Shown here piece by piece: positions 1-10,689 of a DNA stretch of 64,000 nt. The notes under the pieces were generated by a model. It had not been told where the DNA came from. It ran no database searches and worked only from the letters and a program-made list of their open reading frames with translations. Position 1 is the first letter of the stretch, and every line of letters begins with the position of its first letter. The position numbers and the translations under genes are program-made. The stretch is from Phyto melanocephala. Taxonomy: Eukaryota; Arthropoda; Insecta; Diptera; Rhinophoridae. The DNA lies in assembly GCA_941918925.1 (NCBI GenBank), contig OW799233.1, forward strand, positions 174,076,235 to 174,140,234. The letters are read 5' to 3'.

Positions 1-1008
1 TTGCAAACTGATTTCAGGAAGATTTTCGTTTTTGAGGCAATCTTTGCGATTACTTTTAAAAACTTCTTTATGGCATGAAATTTATTTATTTTTTATATGT
101 TTTATTACAATAATATTATTAATTAAATTTTTAATTTATTAACCGAGCAAAGTTACAATGACTATTTGCCTGTTGTAGTGTAACAAACTAGAGTCGTTGC
201 CGGGAATCAAATTCATAACCTGCAGAGTGGTAGGTGGCAAAAGCTTAAACATTTTTTTCTTTTTCGAGAATGGTGAAGTTACACTCATGTCACTCATGGA
301 AATAATTTTTTTCTATAATAAAAGAACACTACAATTGGTAGTAGTCTTACTTCAATTGGTTATAATACATCTTTACGACCCATCGATTTGTGAACAAAAA
401 AAAAAAACATTTCTTTAACAAAGTAATTCACAATATTTTTTCATCTTATTCTGTGTGGGTAAAACGTGGCCAGAGTTGTTTTTGTAATTTTTGTATGTCA
501 TCTAATTTTTTCCTATTGAAAATCATTTTTGGTGTCAGATATCGCTATGCGAAAAGTTGTGCTGTTTGAAGAGGAAGAAAATATCTGCAAGAGTGTTCCA
601 TACAAGAAAAATTAATGAGGGAAATAATTTCTAGTTAAATTAAGTCTTCTCATCATCTAGTTATTAAAACAAGACGGCTGACGGGTGTTAAAAAAAAGAA
701 ATCCAAGTTGGAAGATTTTATTACAATAAAATAATTTATTTGAACCAAATTTTAATGATCTTTTTATATGTATGACCTGCAAGATCTGGCAACTCTATTA
801 TCACTTATGCTCTGTTTACAAGTGTTGTTCTCTGATTCAAATTCATTTAGAAATTCTTGCCTTAATTCGGAAAATCTTTGTGCAATGTTTGGTTCATTGA
901 TGAGGTCATAAGTCGAAGTAGTGAGTTTTAAGTTACTATTATCCAAATTAATCAATTAATCTTTCATTTGCTGTCAGTGTAACCCCTAATATACTAAATC
1001 GTTTTTAA
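1..1008. other. AT-rich DNA, no gene seen
   Basis: Low-complexity A/T-rich sequence. The short open frames here show no recognisable domain, splice sites or biased composition, and I see no transposon end before the mariner relic that starts at 1011. Confidence 0.5.
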
Positions 1009-1010
1009 TA

Positions 1011-1910
1011 AAGGATGGGCCATTTAAAAGTTTAAATTTAAAAATGCAATAAAACAAAAACAGTTTGAAATTTTGCCAAATTTATATTTTTGTTGTGAAG
1101 TAAAATTTTTCCGTAAAAACTAATATTTGAATTTTTTTTCCGGTTAGAAATGAAATATTATTTCATTCATATGAGATTGGCCTCACAGTACCCTATTCGA
1201 TCGGACCAATTTTCGAACACTTTTTCAAGTGTATGAGGTTGTATCTAGGCTTCAATTACTTCACGAATGTTGGTGTTCAAAAGCTCAATTGTGTCTGGTT
1301 TGTCTACATAACACTTGTCTTTAACGGTGCCCCACAGAAAATAGTCCTACGGTGTCAAATCGCAGCGTTTTGGCCGCCAATTGACATTACCATTTCGACT
1401 AATTTAACGTTCATCAAAAGTTGTACGCAATGAATGGATTGTAGCATGAGATGTATGGCAAGTTGCAACATCTTGTTGAAACAAAACATCGTTCACATTA
1501 ATACCATAAAGAGCGGGCACAAAGAAATCGGTTATCATGGTGCGATAGCTGTCTCCATTGACCGTAATTGTTCCGCTGTCCTCATTTTCAAAGAAAATGG
1601 GCCGGTGATGTCTCCGCTCAAGCCGCAGCAAACCATTACTCGTAATGTGTGCATTGGCTTATGTAAGACCACGTTTGGGTTTTCTGAGACCCAAATACGG
1701 CAATTTTGCCATTTAACGTACCCTTCATTCGAACAAATGATTTTTTTGGGAAAAAATCTAGCCCATCTAGCGAAGCGAAATTAAAGCGGATAGTCATATG
1801 GCTCAAGCGAGATAATTTATTGAACTTTGTGACAGAATAGAATGACATGAGTATTGCCAGATTCGAAATACCCGCTGGTTAAAATCTAAACCGATAGATG
1901 GCCCACCCTT
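1011..1910 (-). mobile_element. mariner-like element, decayed transposase
   Basis: A Tc1/mariner-superfamily DNA transposon relic. The ends are imperfect inverted repeats (AAGGATGGGCCATTT on the left, AAGGGTGGGCCATCT on the right), each flanked by TA, the usual target duplication. Read on the minus strand, the interior gives broken transposase: NCRIW, then FFENEDSGTITVNGDSYR, then the second-aspartate block FQQDVATCHT near 1470, then a DYFLWG-like stretch near 1370 and a C-terminal part that runs out near 1195. The block around the first catalytic Asp reads SNE where SDE is expected, and several frame breaks are present. At 0.9 kb it is shorter than a typical 1.3-kb mariner and lacks the N-terminal helix-turn-helix region. 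Plus-strand open frames here are shadows. Confidence 0.88.
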
Positions 1911-2739
1911 TAGAATATAGATTGTGCACATCTGCAAGAAAATTCGTTTTAAATTCTACATTTTTTTTTTCTTGTAAAATCGCTTATATAATATGAGCGT
2001 AAACTGTGTTAGAAGAAATCAATTTGCCTTTTGTACAACAATGGGGCTGAAGTGTGTAAATTACTTGTGCAGTTTTGTTTAACAAAATATGGAAGTAGAG
2101 ACACAATTTTCAATTTTATATGGCGTTTTATTTTGTTATAACAATTGCTTAACTCTTTGTTGTTGTCTAATTTTTCCTAAGAATTGCGCAATCTATTTTT
2201 GCAGGTTATGCATGGACAGTTGCTCAAGTATAGACATAAAATAAGCGAAGAGAAAGAGAGGAGGTGTTATAGTTTGATTTGTTGGTAGATTTTACGTTTG
2301 TTTTTGTTTTGTTTTTGGAAACTAAACTACAGATGGCCAACATTGTTTAGCAGTGGTATTACCGGTTTAAATAGAAATAAAAAACAATTGTTATAAATTA
2401 AAACAAACAAAAAAAAAGCTAAAACTATAATCATGTTCAGCAAAATATATTTAACAGAGCGTAAATTATTATTTAATTTTTTTTTTCATTATTGTAAGTA
2501 TTTATTTTTAAAATTTTATTTTCTTAGTTTTGGTAGGTATTTTGTTTGTGTTTCCATATTTACTCGTATAATATATAATTTGTTTTGTTTAGTAAAATGA
2601 TCAGATTTTTATTGCTAATTTATCAATGCGTAAATGGAGTGGTAAAATAAATTTTTATTACTTTTGCAATTAACTTTAAATATTTTGTAGAGAAATTTTT
2701 TAAATATAAATTTGTATGTAATTTTTAAAAAAGTTTTCT
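1911..2739. other. intergenic or intronic, nothing recognised
   Basis: A/T-rich with T-runs; no coding, tRNA-like or terminal-repeat signal noticed. Confidence 0.45.
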
Positions 2740-2862
2740 ACTTCCTGAAAGAATTCAACTAAATATCAAGTTTATCCGATACTAGTCGTGTGAAATGCAG
2801 TTTCATCATCTGCACTCCTTATCAGTATATCAGTATGCATTTGTTTTGCATCGATAGAAGAT
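2740..2862 (-). repeat. Fragment of the hammerhead-bearing palindrome family
   Basis: On the minus strand this resembles the arm of the 26.1-26.9 kb palindrome: GAGTGCAGATGATGAAA, then TGCATTTCACACGACTAG, then TATCGG. The stem II segment of the hammerhead is deleted and the core C-T-G is changed to C-A-G, so the ribozyme is dead. It abuts a mariner end on its right. Confidence 0.6.
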
Positions 2863-2866
2863 AATA

Positions 2867-3160
2867 AAGGCTGTCTCAGTAACATGCACCTTTTTATTTT
2901 TATAACAAAAATACATATTTTTTTAGACGGTGGTGTTTTTTTTACTTAAATTGTAAACACGTCATATTCGGATTAAGTGCGGCATAAACTATCCTTCAAA
3001 TGGCTTCCAAATCTCTAAAGACAGACTATTACTTTTTAAGAAAATTTCCATGACTTTTTCACAGAAATTCGGATGTCGATGACACGTTGGATCTCGAATT
3101 TAGACCCAGGAATTGTCTCTGACTTACTTATATAAACCAGAGATTTCACAAAACTCAAAA
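2867..3160 (-). mobile_element. mariner-like 3' fragment
   Basis: Begins with AAGGCTGTCTCAGTAAC preceded by TA, matching the right-end repeat of the more complete mariner copy at 41058-42107 (AAGGGTGTCTCAGTAGCAG). The following 250 bases align by eye with that copy's C-terminal coding and trailer region on the minus strand, including 'TTTCCATGACTTTTTC' near 3047. The rest is missing; a different repeat starts at 3167. Confidence 0.68.
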
Positions 3161-3166
3161 AAAAAA

Positions 3167-4194
3167 AACAAGTAAGAGCGCTATATTCGACCGCACTGAA
3201 TCTAATAAAACCCTTCACCATCATGTACATGGGAATAATCCCACATAGTAGCTTAACCTAGAGTTCATGTTATACGTCATTTTTCCTTATTATTTCCGAC
3301 GCCATTCTTGATTTTAAAATTTTACGTAGTTATCGGTATTCTAATAGTCAAGCCTCTTCATTTGATACCCTTATTGATAGAATTAAGAAAAAAATTTCCG
3401 CCATTTTGTTTTAGGCGTCATCTTGGATTTGACATTTTTTAATAATTAACTGTATACTAGTGGACAAGCCCTTTCATTTGATACCAATATTGTGGGGGTT
3501 GAAGGAGTTACATTTTAAAATACCAAATTTGGCTCATATATAAATTTATTGTCCGCCATTTTGTAGTGGCGGCCAACATGAATTTTATTTTTTTTTATAG
3601 TGCTTATGTTGCGCTAGTCAAATTCTTTCAGATGATACTAATATTGACTCTCTCGGTTGTCTAGAAGCTGAAAAAAATTGGTTTTTGTTTTTAAATTTTT
3701 GGAATATATATTTAAAAAAAATTTTTTTTCCTATAACTTTACCGATTAGAGTCCGCTTTATCCAAAATTTTTCACGTATATTTCTAGAGGCATATTATAT
3801 CTACAAATAGTAGCAAAGGTACCTATAAATTATTCTATGGCTGAAAAATTTTAATTTTGGTGGTAAAAATATGGGAAAAAGCAGAGGCAGTCGTGTTAAT
3901 CTGCTCATATCTCAGAAAAGTTATGGGGTGATTGTGGTGAATTTCAATAGCGATTCATTCCCGGATATATCCAAAAGATTGATACCATACACAGATCTGA
4001 GCAACATATGCTTGCTTCTAAAATTTGATTTCAACCAATACACGGACAGACGGTCAGGGCTTAATCGACTCCTCTATTCGTAAGCTTTCAGAAAATATTT
4101 ACTTTATGGGGTCGGAAATGAAAATTGTAGAAATTACAAACGGAATAACAAAGCTATATATGTATACCCTTGTGCACCACAGGTGAAGGGTATA
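3167..4194 (+). repeat. 'TATACCC' interspersed repeat, long form
   Basis: Starts AACAAGTAAGAGCGCTATATTCG with a damaged hairpin and ends CACCACAGGTGAAGGGTATA. The interior carries several degenerate direct subrepeats built around 'CGCCATTTTG' and 'CAAGCCNNTTCATTTGATACC', then a stretch ending in 'ACGGACAGACGG' and 'TTTATGGGGTCGGAAATG'. Related copies lie at 43.0-43.6 kb and 54.5-56.9 kb. I see no protein; the open frame at 3871-4083 is accidental. Drosophila genomes carry interspersed repeats of similar layout (terminal hairpin, 'GACAGACGG', 'TTTATGGGGTCGGAAA'), as I recall, so this is probably an old non-autonomous dipteran family. Confidence 0.75.
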
Positions 4195-4489
4195 GAAACA
4201 GCTCGGTGTTAAATCGCATGATCTTGGAAGACAGCTAAAAACAGAATTCCTTAATATAATTTGTTTCGGAAACCGTTGCTGAAATAAATGGAGTGTTTCA
4301 TTTGCGGTAAAGAAGGTGGTGCCGCCTTGATGAAATCAAATGTCGTGCAGATCCATGCCGTCCAGTGGTGGCATTAAGAACTTAGTGTTCATATTTCTGT
4401 TACGAATGCCGTACACAGTCTGCAATTTCGTCCGCATCGTATAACAAGAAACGCCAAATCACGCCGCCTTACCGATTTCTGCACCAGAC
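4195..4489. other. unassigned, between repeat and LINE tail
   Basis: Somewhat less A/T-rich than its surroundings. It may be upstream LINE sequence, but no convincing reverse transcriptase residues were read. Confidence 0.35.
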
Positions 4490-4725
4490 AGTTGCTTGTT
4501 GTGTGTCAGTCAGAGTCAGAGAATAACAAGACATGCGACGGATCTAAATGTAGCAAGATGTCGCCTTGAGTTGACTAAACAACGAGTTACTTTCGCTGGT
4601 GCTAATGAGTGTAACCAATTACCTGACAACCTTAAAAATATTTTTATACTGTCAACTTTTAAGGGAAGTATAAAACAGTACTTGCTTAATAACGTCGAAA
4701 TACTTCTTACAAATTAACCTCAAAA
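4490..4725 (+). pseudogene. Non-LTR retrotransposon (LINE) C-terminal fragment
   Basis: The frame reads RITRHATDLNVARCRLELTK, then VTFAGANECNQLPDNLKNI, then FKGSIKQYLL. This is the pattern found at the very C-terminus of many CR1/Jockey-type ORF2 proteins: R-x-x-x-x-(V/P)-R-C-R, then F-x-G-x-x-x-W-N-x-L-P, then F-K-x-x-L-K-x-x-L. The usual Trp is Cys here (NECNQLP). Only about 70 residues remain, followed by an A/T-rich tail to 4800, as expected for a 5'-truncated insertion. No reverse transcriptase domain is present. Confidence 0.7.
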
Positions 4726-4800
4726 TGTAAATTTGTACATATTTTTTTATTTTATATTTTTTTTTTAATTTTTTATATTCATATGTAATATATTGTTAAT

Positions 4801-6200
4801 TATACCCTTCACCTGTGGTGCACAAGGGTATATATAGCTTTGTCATTCCGTTTGTAATTTCTACAATTATCATTTCCGACCCCATAAAGTATATATTTTC
4901 TGAAAGCTTATGAATAGAGGAGTCGATTAAGCCCTGACCGTCTGACCGTCTGCCTGTCTGTCCGTGTGTTGGTTGAAATCAACTTTTAGAAGCAACTATA
5001 TGTTCCTCAGATCTGTATATGGTATCAGTCTCTTGGAAATATCCAGGAATGAATCGCTATTAAAATTCAGCACAATCGCCCCATAACTTTCATGCAAAAA
5101 ACATGCCAAAAAAACAAGTAACAGTGCTATATTCGGCCGTGCCGAATCTTACATACCCTTCACAACGTGTAGTCATGCAATAACAATTGTTTGTATCACC
5201 ATTCATCTCATATCAAATACGTACATATGTATATACTGGTTAGACTAAATGTGGCATCGAATCCCAGCTGAGCCAAAAAAATTTTGTCTTATTTTATTAA
5301 ATATATTATTTATATTTTATTATTTTTTTTATATTTTTTTTTTTAATTTTTTTAAAAAATTTTTTTGAAAAAATTTTTAAAAAATTTTTTAAATTTTTTT
5401 TTTAAATTATTTTAAAATTTTTTTTTTGTAATTTTTTTTTATTATTTTTAATATTTTTTCTTTTTGTAATTTTTTCTTTTTTTGTATGGTTTTTACATAT
5501 ATTTATGTATGTATGTTGTTGTTGTAATTGTGTAAAAAAACGAGGTGGTCGTGGTTTTTTGCTCATATCTCAGAAAGTTATTGGGCGATTGTGCTGAATT
5601 TCAATGGCGATTCATTCCTGAATATTTCCAAGAGATTGATACCATATAGAGATCTGAGGAACATATAGTTGCTTCTAAAAGTTGATTTCAACCAACACAC
5701 GGACAGACGGGCAGACGGTCAGGGCTTAATCGACTCCTCTATTCATAAGCTTTCAGAAAATATATACTTTATGGGGTCGGAAATGAAAATTGTAGAAATT
5801 ACAAACGGAATGACAAAGCTATATATACCCTTGTGCACCACAGGTGAAGGGTATAAAAATTACAAAAAAAATATATTAAAAATAAAAAAAAAAATAATAA
5901 AAAAAATTACAAAAAAAAAAATTTTAAAAAAATTAAAAAAAAAAAATTTTAAAAAATTTTTTAAAAATTTTTTAAAAAAATTTAAAAAAAAAATATAAAA
6001 AAAATGTATCTTAAATAAAATAAGATAAAATTTTTTGGCTCAGCTGGGATTCGATGCCACATTTAGTCTAACTAGTATATACATATGTACGTATTTGATA
6101 TGAGATGAATGGTGATACAAACAATTGTTATTGCATGACTACACGTTGTGAAGGGTATATAAGATTCGGAACGGCCGAATATAGCACTGTTACTTGTTTT
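4801..6200 (-). repeat. 'TATACCC' repeat, outer copy with a nested inverted copy
   Basis: A minus-orientation copy of the ~0.7-kb repeat: its A end (TATACCCTTCACCTGTGGTG) is at 4801 and its hairpin end (GATTCGGAACGGCCGAATATAGC) is at 6165-6187, closing with TTACTTGTTTT. The two parts, 4801-5110 and 5856-6200, are separated by a second copy in the opposite orientation. The A/T-only stretches at 5280-5480 and 5870-6020 are inverted counterparts. The lysine-rich open frame at 5669-5998 is poly-A artefact. Confidence 0.8.
5111..5855 (+). repeat. 'TATACCC' repeat, inner nested copy
   Basis: A full 745-bp copy in plus orientation inside the outer one. It starts AACAAGTAACAGTGCTATA, has a terminal hairpin (ATTCGGC/GCCGAAT), contains 'GAATCCCAGCTGAGCC' and 'ACACACGGACAGACGGGCAG', and ends CACCACAGGTGAAGGGTATA. 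It is highly similar, inverted, to the copy at 38329-39069. Confidence 0.82.
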
Positions 6201-6644
6201 TTAATTTAAATTATAAAGTGTAATATATTTATTGTTGCCTACTTTTTTTTAGCCTCTATAAAGCCATAATGGGCGCTGAGGCAAAATTTTAAATCTTGTT
6301 AAATGAAATTGAAATAAAGCATTTAATTAAAAAAAAAAAAAAATAGAACACCGGAAGTATTTAATTAATTTTTTAATCAATTTAATTTAAACCAAATGAC
6401 ATTCTCATATTCTCTCATATTCTTTATATATGAAAAAGATCGAAAACAATTTTGAAAACAAATTTGAAAATACCTATATAAAATAATTTTTTTTATTTGA
6501 AAATAATTTGTTAAACTTCTTTAGGAGTTTCAGCATTGTTCAGAGACTTAAAAGTATTTCTGGTCTACTCCTACATGCCACTTAAAGTCACTGCAAAACG
6601 AGTTCACATTTTAACAAAAAAAAAAAAAGAAAAGAAATAAATAA
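6201..6644. other. A/T-rich spacer, nothing recognised
   Basis: A-runs and T-runs only; no gene or transposon terminus read. Confidence 0.4.
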
Positions 6645-7149
6645 GAATGTTGTAGTCGGTCAAGTTTGACTGTGTTATACCCTACACCACAATAAACATT
6701 TTTATGTAAATTTCTTTGCTGCGACTTTAAGGTGATTACGAAATCAATAGTTTTGTACAGTTGTAGGTAATTTCTGAAAGTGAGCTTTATGTGAGAGCTA
6801 AAATTTAATGTAAACCGATTAGAAAAAATTAGTTGAAAAAGTTGGTATTTTTCATAAATTTTATTTGTGAAAAATTTTATTCTGATTTAAATATTAAAAA
6901 TAGTTCAATGAGTGGGTAAATTACGTTAGAAGCATTTTAGGACCCATTGTGGACAGATTATAACTGAATTTATCAGAGAGTGATTTATTTTAATTTAAAA
7001 CTTATTTGTCCTAACTCTTATGCCGAATCAAAAATGTGTTACAGTGTCAAGAGCGTCAAGGAGAAATTTGAAACTTAGCTTTTCATTAAAGCTAGGAGAG
7101 ATCAAAGCCACCATAATCAAAAAGTCAGTAAACTTATTTGGGTTATTTA

Positions 7150-7359
7150 GGGGTGCCCCGGTGGACTAGTCAGTTATTGTACTAGTCTGCTAGTTTGGGG
7201 GTTGCGGGTTCGATTCCCGCCAGAGACCTTGGGCTAGTCTTCTTCTCTTCTCTCTTTTCTATTCTATTCTTGCTTTTCTATTCAGGTATCACAATGGGAT
7301 CATTATAATGGACCCAAGTGAGCTGCACAACAGCTGCCTGTTTTACCCAACCTAACCTT
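7150..7359 (+). mobile_element. tRNA-type SINE, copy 1
   Basis: A ~210-bp element whose first 80 bases are tRNA-like: GGTGCCCCGGTGGACTAGTC, an A-box-like TGGACTAGTCAGT, and a perfect T-arm/B box GCGGGTTCGATTCCCGC (5-bp stem, 7-nt loop). A pyrimidine-rich middle and a tail ending TTACCCAACCTAACCT follow. A 9-bp direct repeat TTTGGGTTA (7137-7145 and 7360-7368) fits a target duplication. The second copy at 42682-42890 covers the same length, so this is a transposed family and not a tRNA gene. Confidence 0.85.
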
Positions 7360-7555
7360 TTTGGGTTACTAAAAAATCTTCGAATAGGGACAGCCGAAGT
7401 TTGACGGTTAATAGCCAATATTTAGTTAAAGCTACATATATCTGTCAAAGTAACTGTCATAATCATATAATCATATAATCCATATGTTTGTTCCACTCGC
7501 GCAACATTCCGTCCAATATTTCATCAAAACACATCTGAGAGGAAATCCAGCAGAG

Positions 7556-7870
7556 TCTAATTTATGCCGAAACAGTTACATTTTGGTTTGTATTTTGGGC
7601 TGGCGTCATTATCGGTTCATATTTTATTGACAGCGACATTGGCTATGTCAGCATCGGCAACGGCAGCTGCTAAAAGTCGCTTACCAGCAGCTTCTTTTGC
7701 CCTTAATTGAATGATGTGGAAACCAACGCTATGTGGTTTTAACTGGAAGGCTGTATGTGCTAAACCGATTGTGCTACATTAGACATTTTGCATGAGCGAT
7801 TTATGGGAATGGTATCCTCATATAAAGAGAATGTGCGATTTGATCTGTTAGACAAACCTCAGTGGCCCAC
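7556..7870 (+). pseudogene. mariner-like transposase fragment
   Basis: The plus strand reads TVTFWFVFWAGVIIGSYF, then VSIGNGSC, then MWF, then LDILHERF. This matches the central DDE part of the mariner-like transposases elsewhere in the window (VTVWCGFW..GIIGPFFF, VNGxRY, WFQQD, LL..F). Stops and frame changes are frequent and the second Asp block is destroyed. No terminal repeats were identified. Confidence 0.65.
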
Positions 7871-8368
7871 AAAGGGAATTTAACTCATGCCATCGCTCAA
7901 ATTTGGCCTGTAAAAAAGCTACAAACTACCGCGTTCCGCAAAGACAATTTAACTCATGCCATCGGACAAGGTTAGCCTGACTTACACAGCAGAGTCATGG
8001 ACATCTCACAGCCACTTTTTTTTTAATGAAAGAGAGAAAGTAGTTAATGAATGACGTATTATAAGGCTGGTTTATGTTGAATTATTATTACAATACGCGT
8101 GCTTTGGAGTCATTTGCAAATGTTAAAGTCTAAATCCGGGGAATGTTTGTATGAGGAAAAGGTGATATCATGGAACGCTTTTAACTGAGATCGGTGGACT
8201 TCTTAATTCTTTATTTGTTAAGTTTATTATTTGAGTTTAGTTTTTGCCTTTTCAACTCAAGAAGTAATTTTAGGTCGTTTAAGTAGATCCACAATTTTCT
8301 AAGTTAAAAACGTGGGTGTAAGAGAAATGTTGAATATTGTGTTAGCAAGAGTGATGGTGTAGGGTATC

Positions 8369-8770
8369 TTAAAATACTACGAAATTAAAGCAAAATATAA
8401 AATATTATTATCCAAACTTATTATGCAAAACCCACGTAATTTTACATTTTAAACATTATGAAGTCATTTCGTTTTGTTGTTTGTAGTTGATTTTGAGTGA
8501 AGCGAAGTGTGGTTTTTTTTAAAGCAATTTTCATTATTGCCGGCACTCATTGAAACCAACTAAGTATGCCTGTTTGTACAGTTAATGGCCAAAAGAGTTT
8601 TAATGGAACTTAAAGAAACACTTAAAGTTTAAGTAAAAATCCCACAAGAAAATGCAGTTGAAAGCAAAAGAAAAAGGTCCAATTTCAGAGTGAAACTAAA
8701 AAATTTGGATTCTTTTTAAGCAGTAGAATTTAAAAATAATTATTTTAATTTTCTTTTTCTGGCAACTCAC
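8369..8770. other. intron or flank downstream of ZP exon
   Basis: A/T-rich sequence following the exon on the minus strand; no further ZP exon is recognised between 1 and 8770. Confidence 0.4.
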
Positions 8771-8877
8771 CTTCCAAAACCTGCTTTGCCACAAGTGATC
8801 ACATAGAATTTATCATCTGCCAATTCCAACGTCTTATGAACTCTTACGGCCAACTGAATGGATCTTTCTTCGGTGCG
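8771..8877 (-). CDS. ZP-domain protein, internal exon (downstream)
   Basis: A 107-bp exon in phase with the exon at 29427-29666. It is bounded by a polypyrimidine tract and AG on its 5' side (CTTTTAATTAG) and by a strong donor on its 3' side (GGAAG/GTGAGT). It encodes RTEERSIQLAVRVHKTLELA then DDKFYVITCGKAGFG and ends in phase 2. Joining to the upstream exon gives CGVLVSN-RTEERS, and the whole matches the N-terminal half of the zona pellucida (ZP) domain of insect apical extracellular-matrix proteins, where D-D-K-F-Y-V-I-T-C is a conserved block. Such proteins are secreted, anchored by a C-terminal membrane segment, and shape cuticle. I do not assign an ortholog. The rest of the ZP domain must lie outside the window or in exons I did not recognise. 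Confidence 0.88.
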
Positions 8878-9573
8878 CTAATTAAAAGAAAATTTACAAT
8901 GAACATTTAAACATAATGCGGTCATAAATTAAAGAAAGAATAAAGAATAAAGTTTAGTTTGTGTTTAGCTAAGGAGTGCTTTAATAACTATTACATGAAT
9001 TAAAAACTCAAAAGTCAAAGTCAAATGCAAATTTAATGTCACTAAAACCATAATAAATTTCCATAATAATAGTCTGTTCAGACATAAACCATAATGTTGG
9101 AATTACTAGCGAATTGTGCGCACGTTATTATGCCATAAATATTAAAAATCAATTAGTTTTAAATTTCAAATTAATACGATTTAATTTATTAGTTTCGGTG
9201 TACAAATAGTTTTAAAGCGGTTTGTTAAGGGTTAAGATGTTTAAAGTGAATTTGTAAATTTTTTTAATAGTTTTTTTTTTGTTAATATTAATTTAACAAA
9301 ATGTTAAAATACTTGTACCATGCAGCTTGCTAGTTTATCCCGTAATTTTATTTTAATCTTCCAAAACATGATTCATTTTTAGGTTTTAAATTTTTTTTTT
9401 AAAAGAATATTTTGTATATTTTGAAGAAATTAAGAAATCTCCTTGAATAAAAAAATATGTCGCACAACACAAATATTTTATGAAATAAACGTTACAACTA
9501 AATTTTAATTTTTGTAGGCTAGTAAATAGATATTCATTTAATCAGAAGCCTGCCAAATGTAAATTTTTTAAAA
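8878..9573. other. start of the 20.5-kb ZP intron
   Basis: Unique-looking A/T-rich intron sequence without a recognised element. The intron runs from 29426 down to 8878 on the minus strand (20,549 bp) and holds most of the transposons described below. Confidence 0.6.
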
Positions 9574-10315
9574 TCTATATATATAAAAGTGAAACTCTGT
9601 GTGTGTGTGTGTGTGTGTTAGCTATAGACTCTGAAACTGTAAAACCGATTGGGCTCAAACTTTGGTAAGTTGTTGTACACATACCAGGGAGTCTTTATGG
9701 GTGAAAAAAGTGGGCGGGGCCACGCCCATAAAAAATTAGTTATCAGTTTTAGCTACTTGCACTTGACCGATTTTTTTGAAACTTTGCACCCATATCGAGC
9801 TGTCATGACTAAATAATTTCGTGATAAGAAAAGTGGGCGGGGCCACGCCCCTAAAAAAGTTTTAATTTTGAGGTACTTGCACTGGACCGATTTTTCTGAA
9901 ACTTTACACACATATTAAGCTGTCGTGACTTTATAATTTCGTGATTAAGAAAGTAGGCGGGGCCACGCCCATAAAAAATTAGTTATCAGTTTTAGCTACT
10001 TGCACTTTACCGAATTTTCTGAAACTTTGCAAACATACTGAGCTATCATGACTTTACACTTTCGTCATTAGAAAAGTGGGCAGTGCCACGCCCATTAAAA
10101 AAAGGTATATTTTTGAGGTACTTGCACTGGACCGATTTTTCTAAAACTTTGCACACATATTGAGTTGTCATGACTATATAATTTAGTGATTAGAAAAGTG
10201 GGCAGGGCTAGGTCCATTAAAAAAGTTTTTAGCCTTGCACTTGATTTTCGATTAAAATTTAGAATGCGATTAAAATTGATGAAGGGGCGCAGCAACGCGC
10301 GCCGGGCTTTTCTAG
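9574..10315 (+). mobile_element. Non-autonomous Helitron H1
   Basis: Starts TCTATATATATAAAAGTGAA and ends GCGCGCCGGGCTTTTCTAG, inserted between A (9573) and T (10316), the rule for Helitrons (5' TC, 3' CTRR with a GC-rich end, A^T target, no duplication). After a (GT)n tract and 'AGCTATAGACTCTGAAACTG' it holds about five ~121-bp subrepeats, each with GTGGGCGGGGCCACGCCC and 'GAAACTTTGCACACAT'. It has no Rep/helicase gene, so it must be mobilised in trans. The minus-strand open frame at 10095-10295 is a subrepeat artefact. Confidence 0.88.
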
Positions 10316-10689
10316 TATATTTATAAAGAATAAAGAAAGAGTAATAAAATTCTGTAAACTTTGAAAAAACATTTTATTCCAAATTTTTACAAATTTTAGA
10401 AGAGAAAAAAAAATTCAACAACGAATTCAAAATATTTAATTAAGGTTAATTATGTTTAGCAATATGCCAAAATTGCGAAAAATAATTTTTTTATTGCTGA
10501 AAATGGTTCTTAGGGCTTCTACAGCTTCCACAATTCGACAAAATGATAGTTGGCAACTTTGTACAAAATCTTCTTGCGGGTATTTTTGCTGAACATATAA
10601 ACTCATAATATTTGCAAATACAGGGTTGTAAGATGCATTTTTAAATATAAATAAATTTTGCGCCATCTAGCGGCAATAACTTGTACTAA
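10316..10689. other. intron, nothing recognised
   Basis: A/T-rich; the open frame at 10436-10666 on the minus strand shows no domain I recognise. Confidence 0.35.

Larger units (their letters stand above)
6645..8368. repeat. 'ATACCCTACACCA' interspersed repeat with nested insertions
   Basis: A second repeat type with inverted near-terminal motifs: ATACCCTACACCA at 6680-6692 and TGGTGTAGGGTAT at 8354-8367. The left end also carries a GTCGGTCAAGTTTGACTG palindrome. It holds a SINE (7150-7359) and a mariner relic (7556-7870). A ~68-bp direct duplication sits at 7875-7970 ('ATTTAACTCATGCCATCG' twice). Confidence 0.6.

Noticed and set aside
1434..1784. 116-residue plus-strand open frame
   Set aside because: Shadow of the minus-strand mariner transposase.
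5669..5998. 109-residue open frame rich in lysine
   Set aside because: It runs from repeat sequence into an A-only tract; composition, not coding, keeps it open.
7150..7230. tRNA gene
   Set aside because: The B box and T arm are good, but acceptor and anticodon arms do not fold as a tRNA. The similarity continues for 130 more bases and a second copy exists: a SINE.
9600..10240. Regularly spaced ~121-bp repeats as a CRISPR-like array
   Set aside because: They are Helitron subrepeats in a eukaryotic genome, and the units are contiguous similar sequence, not repeats with unique spacers.
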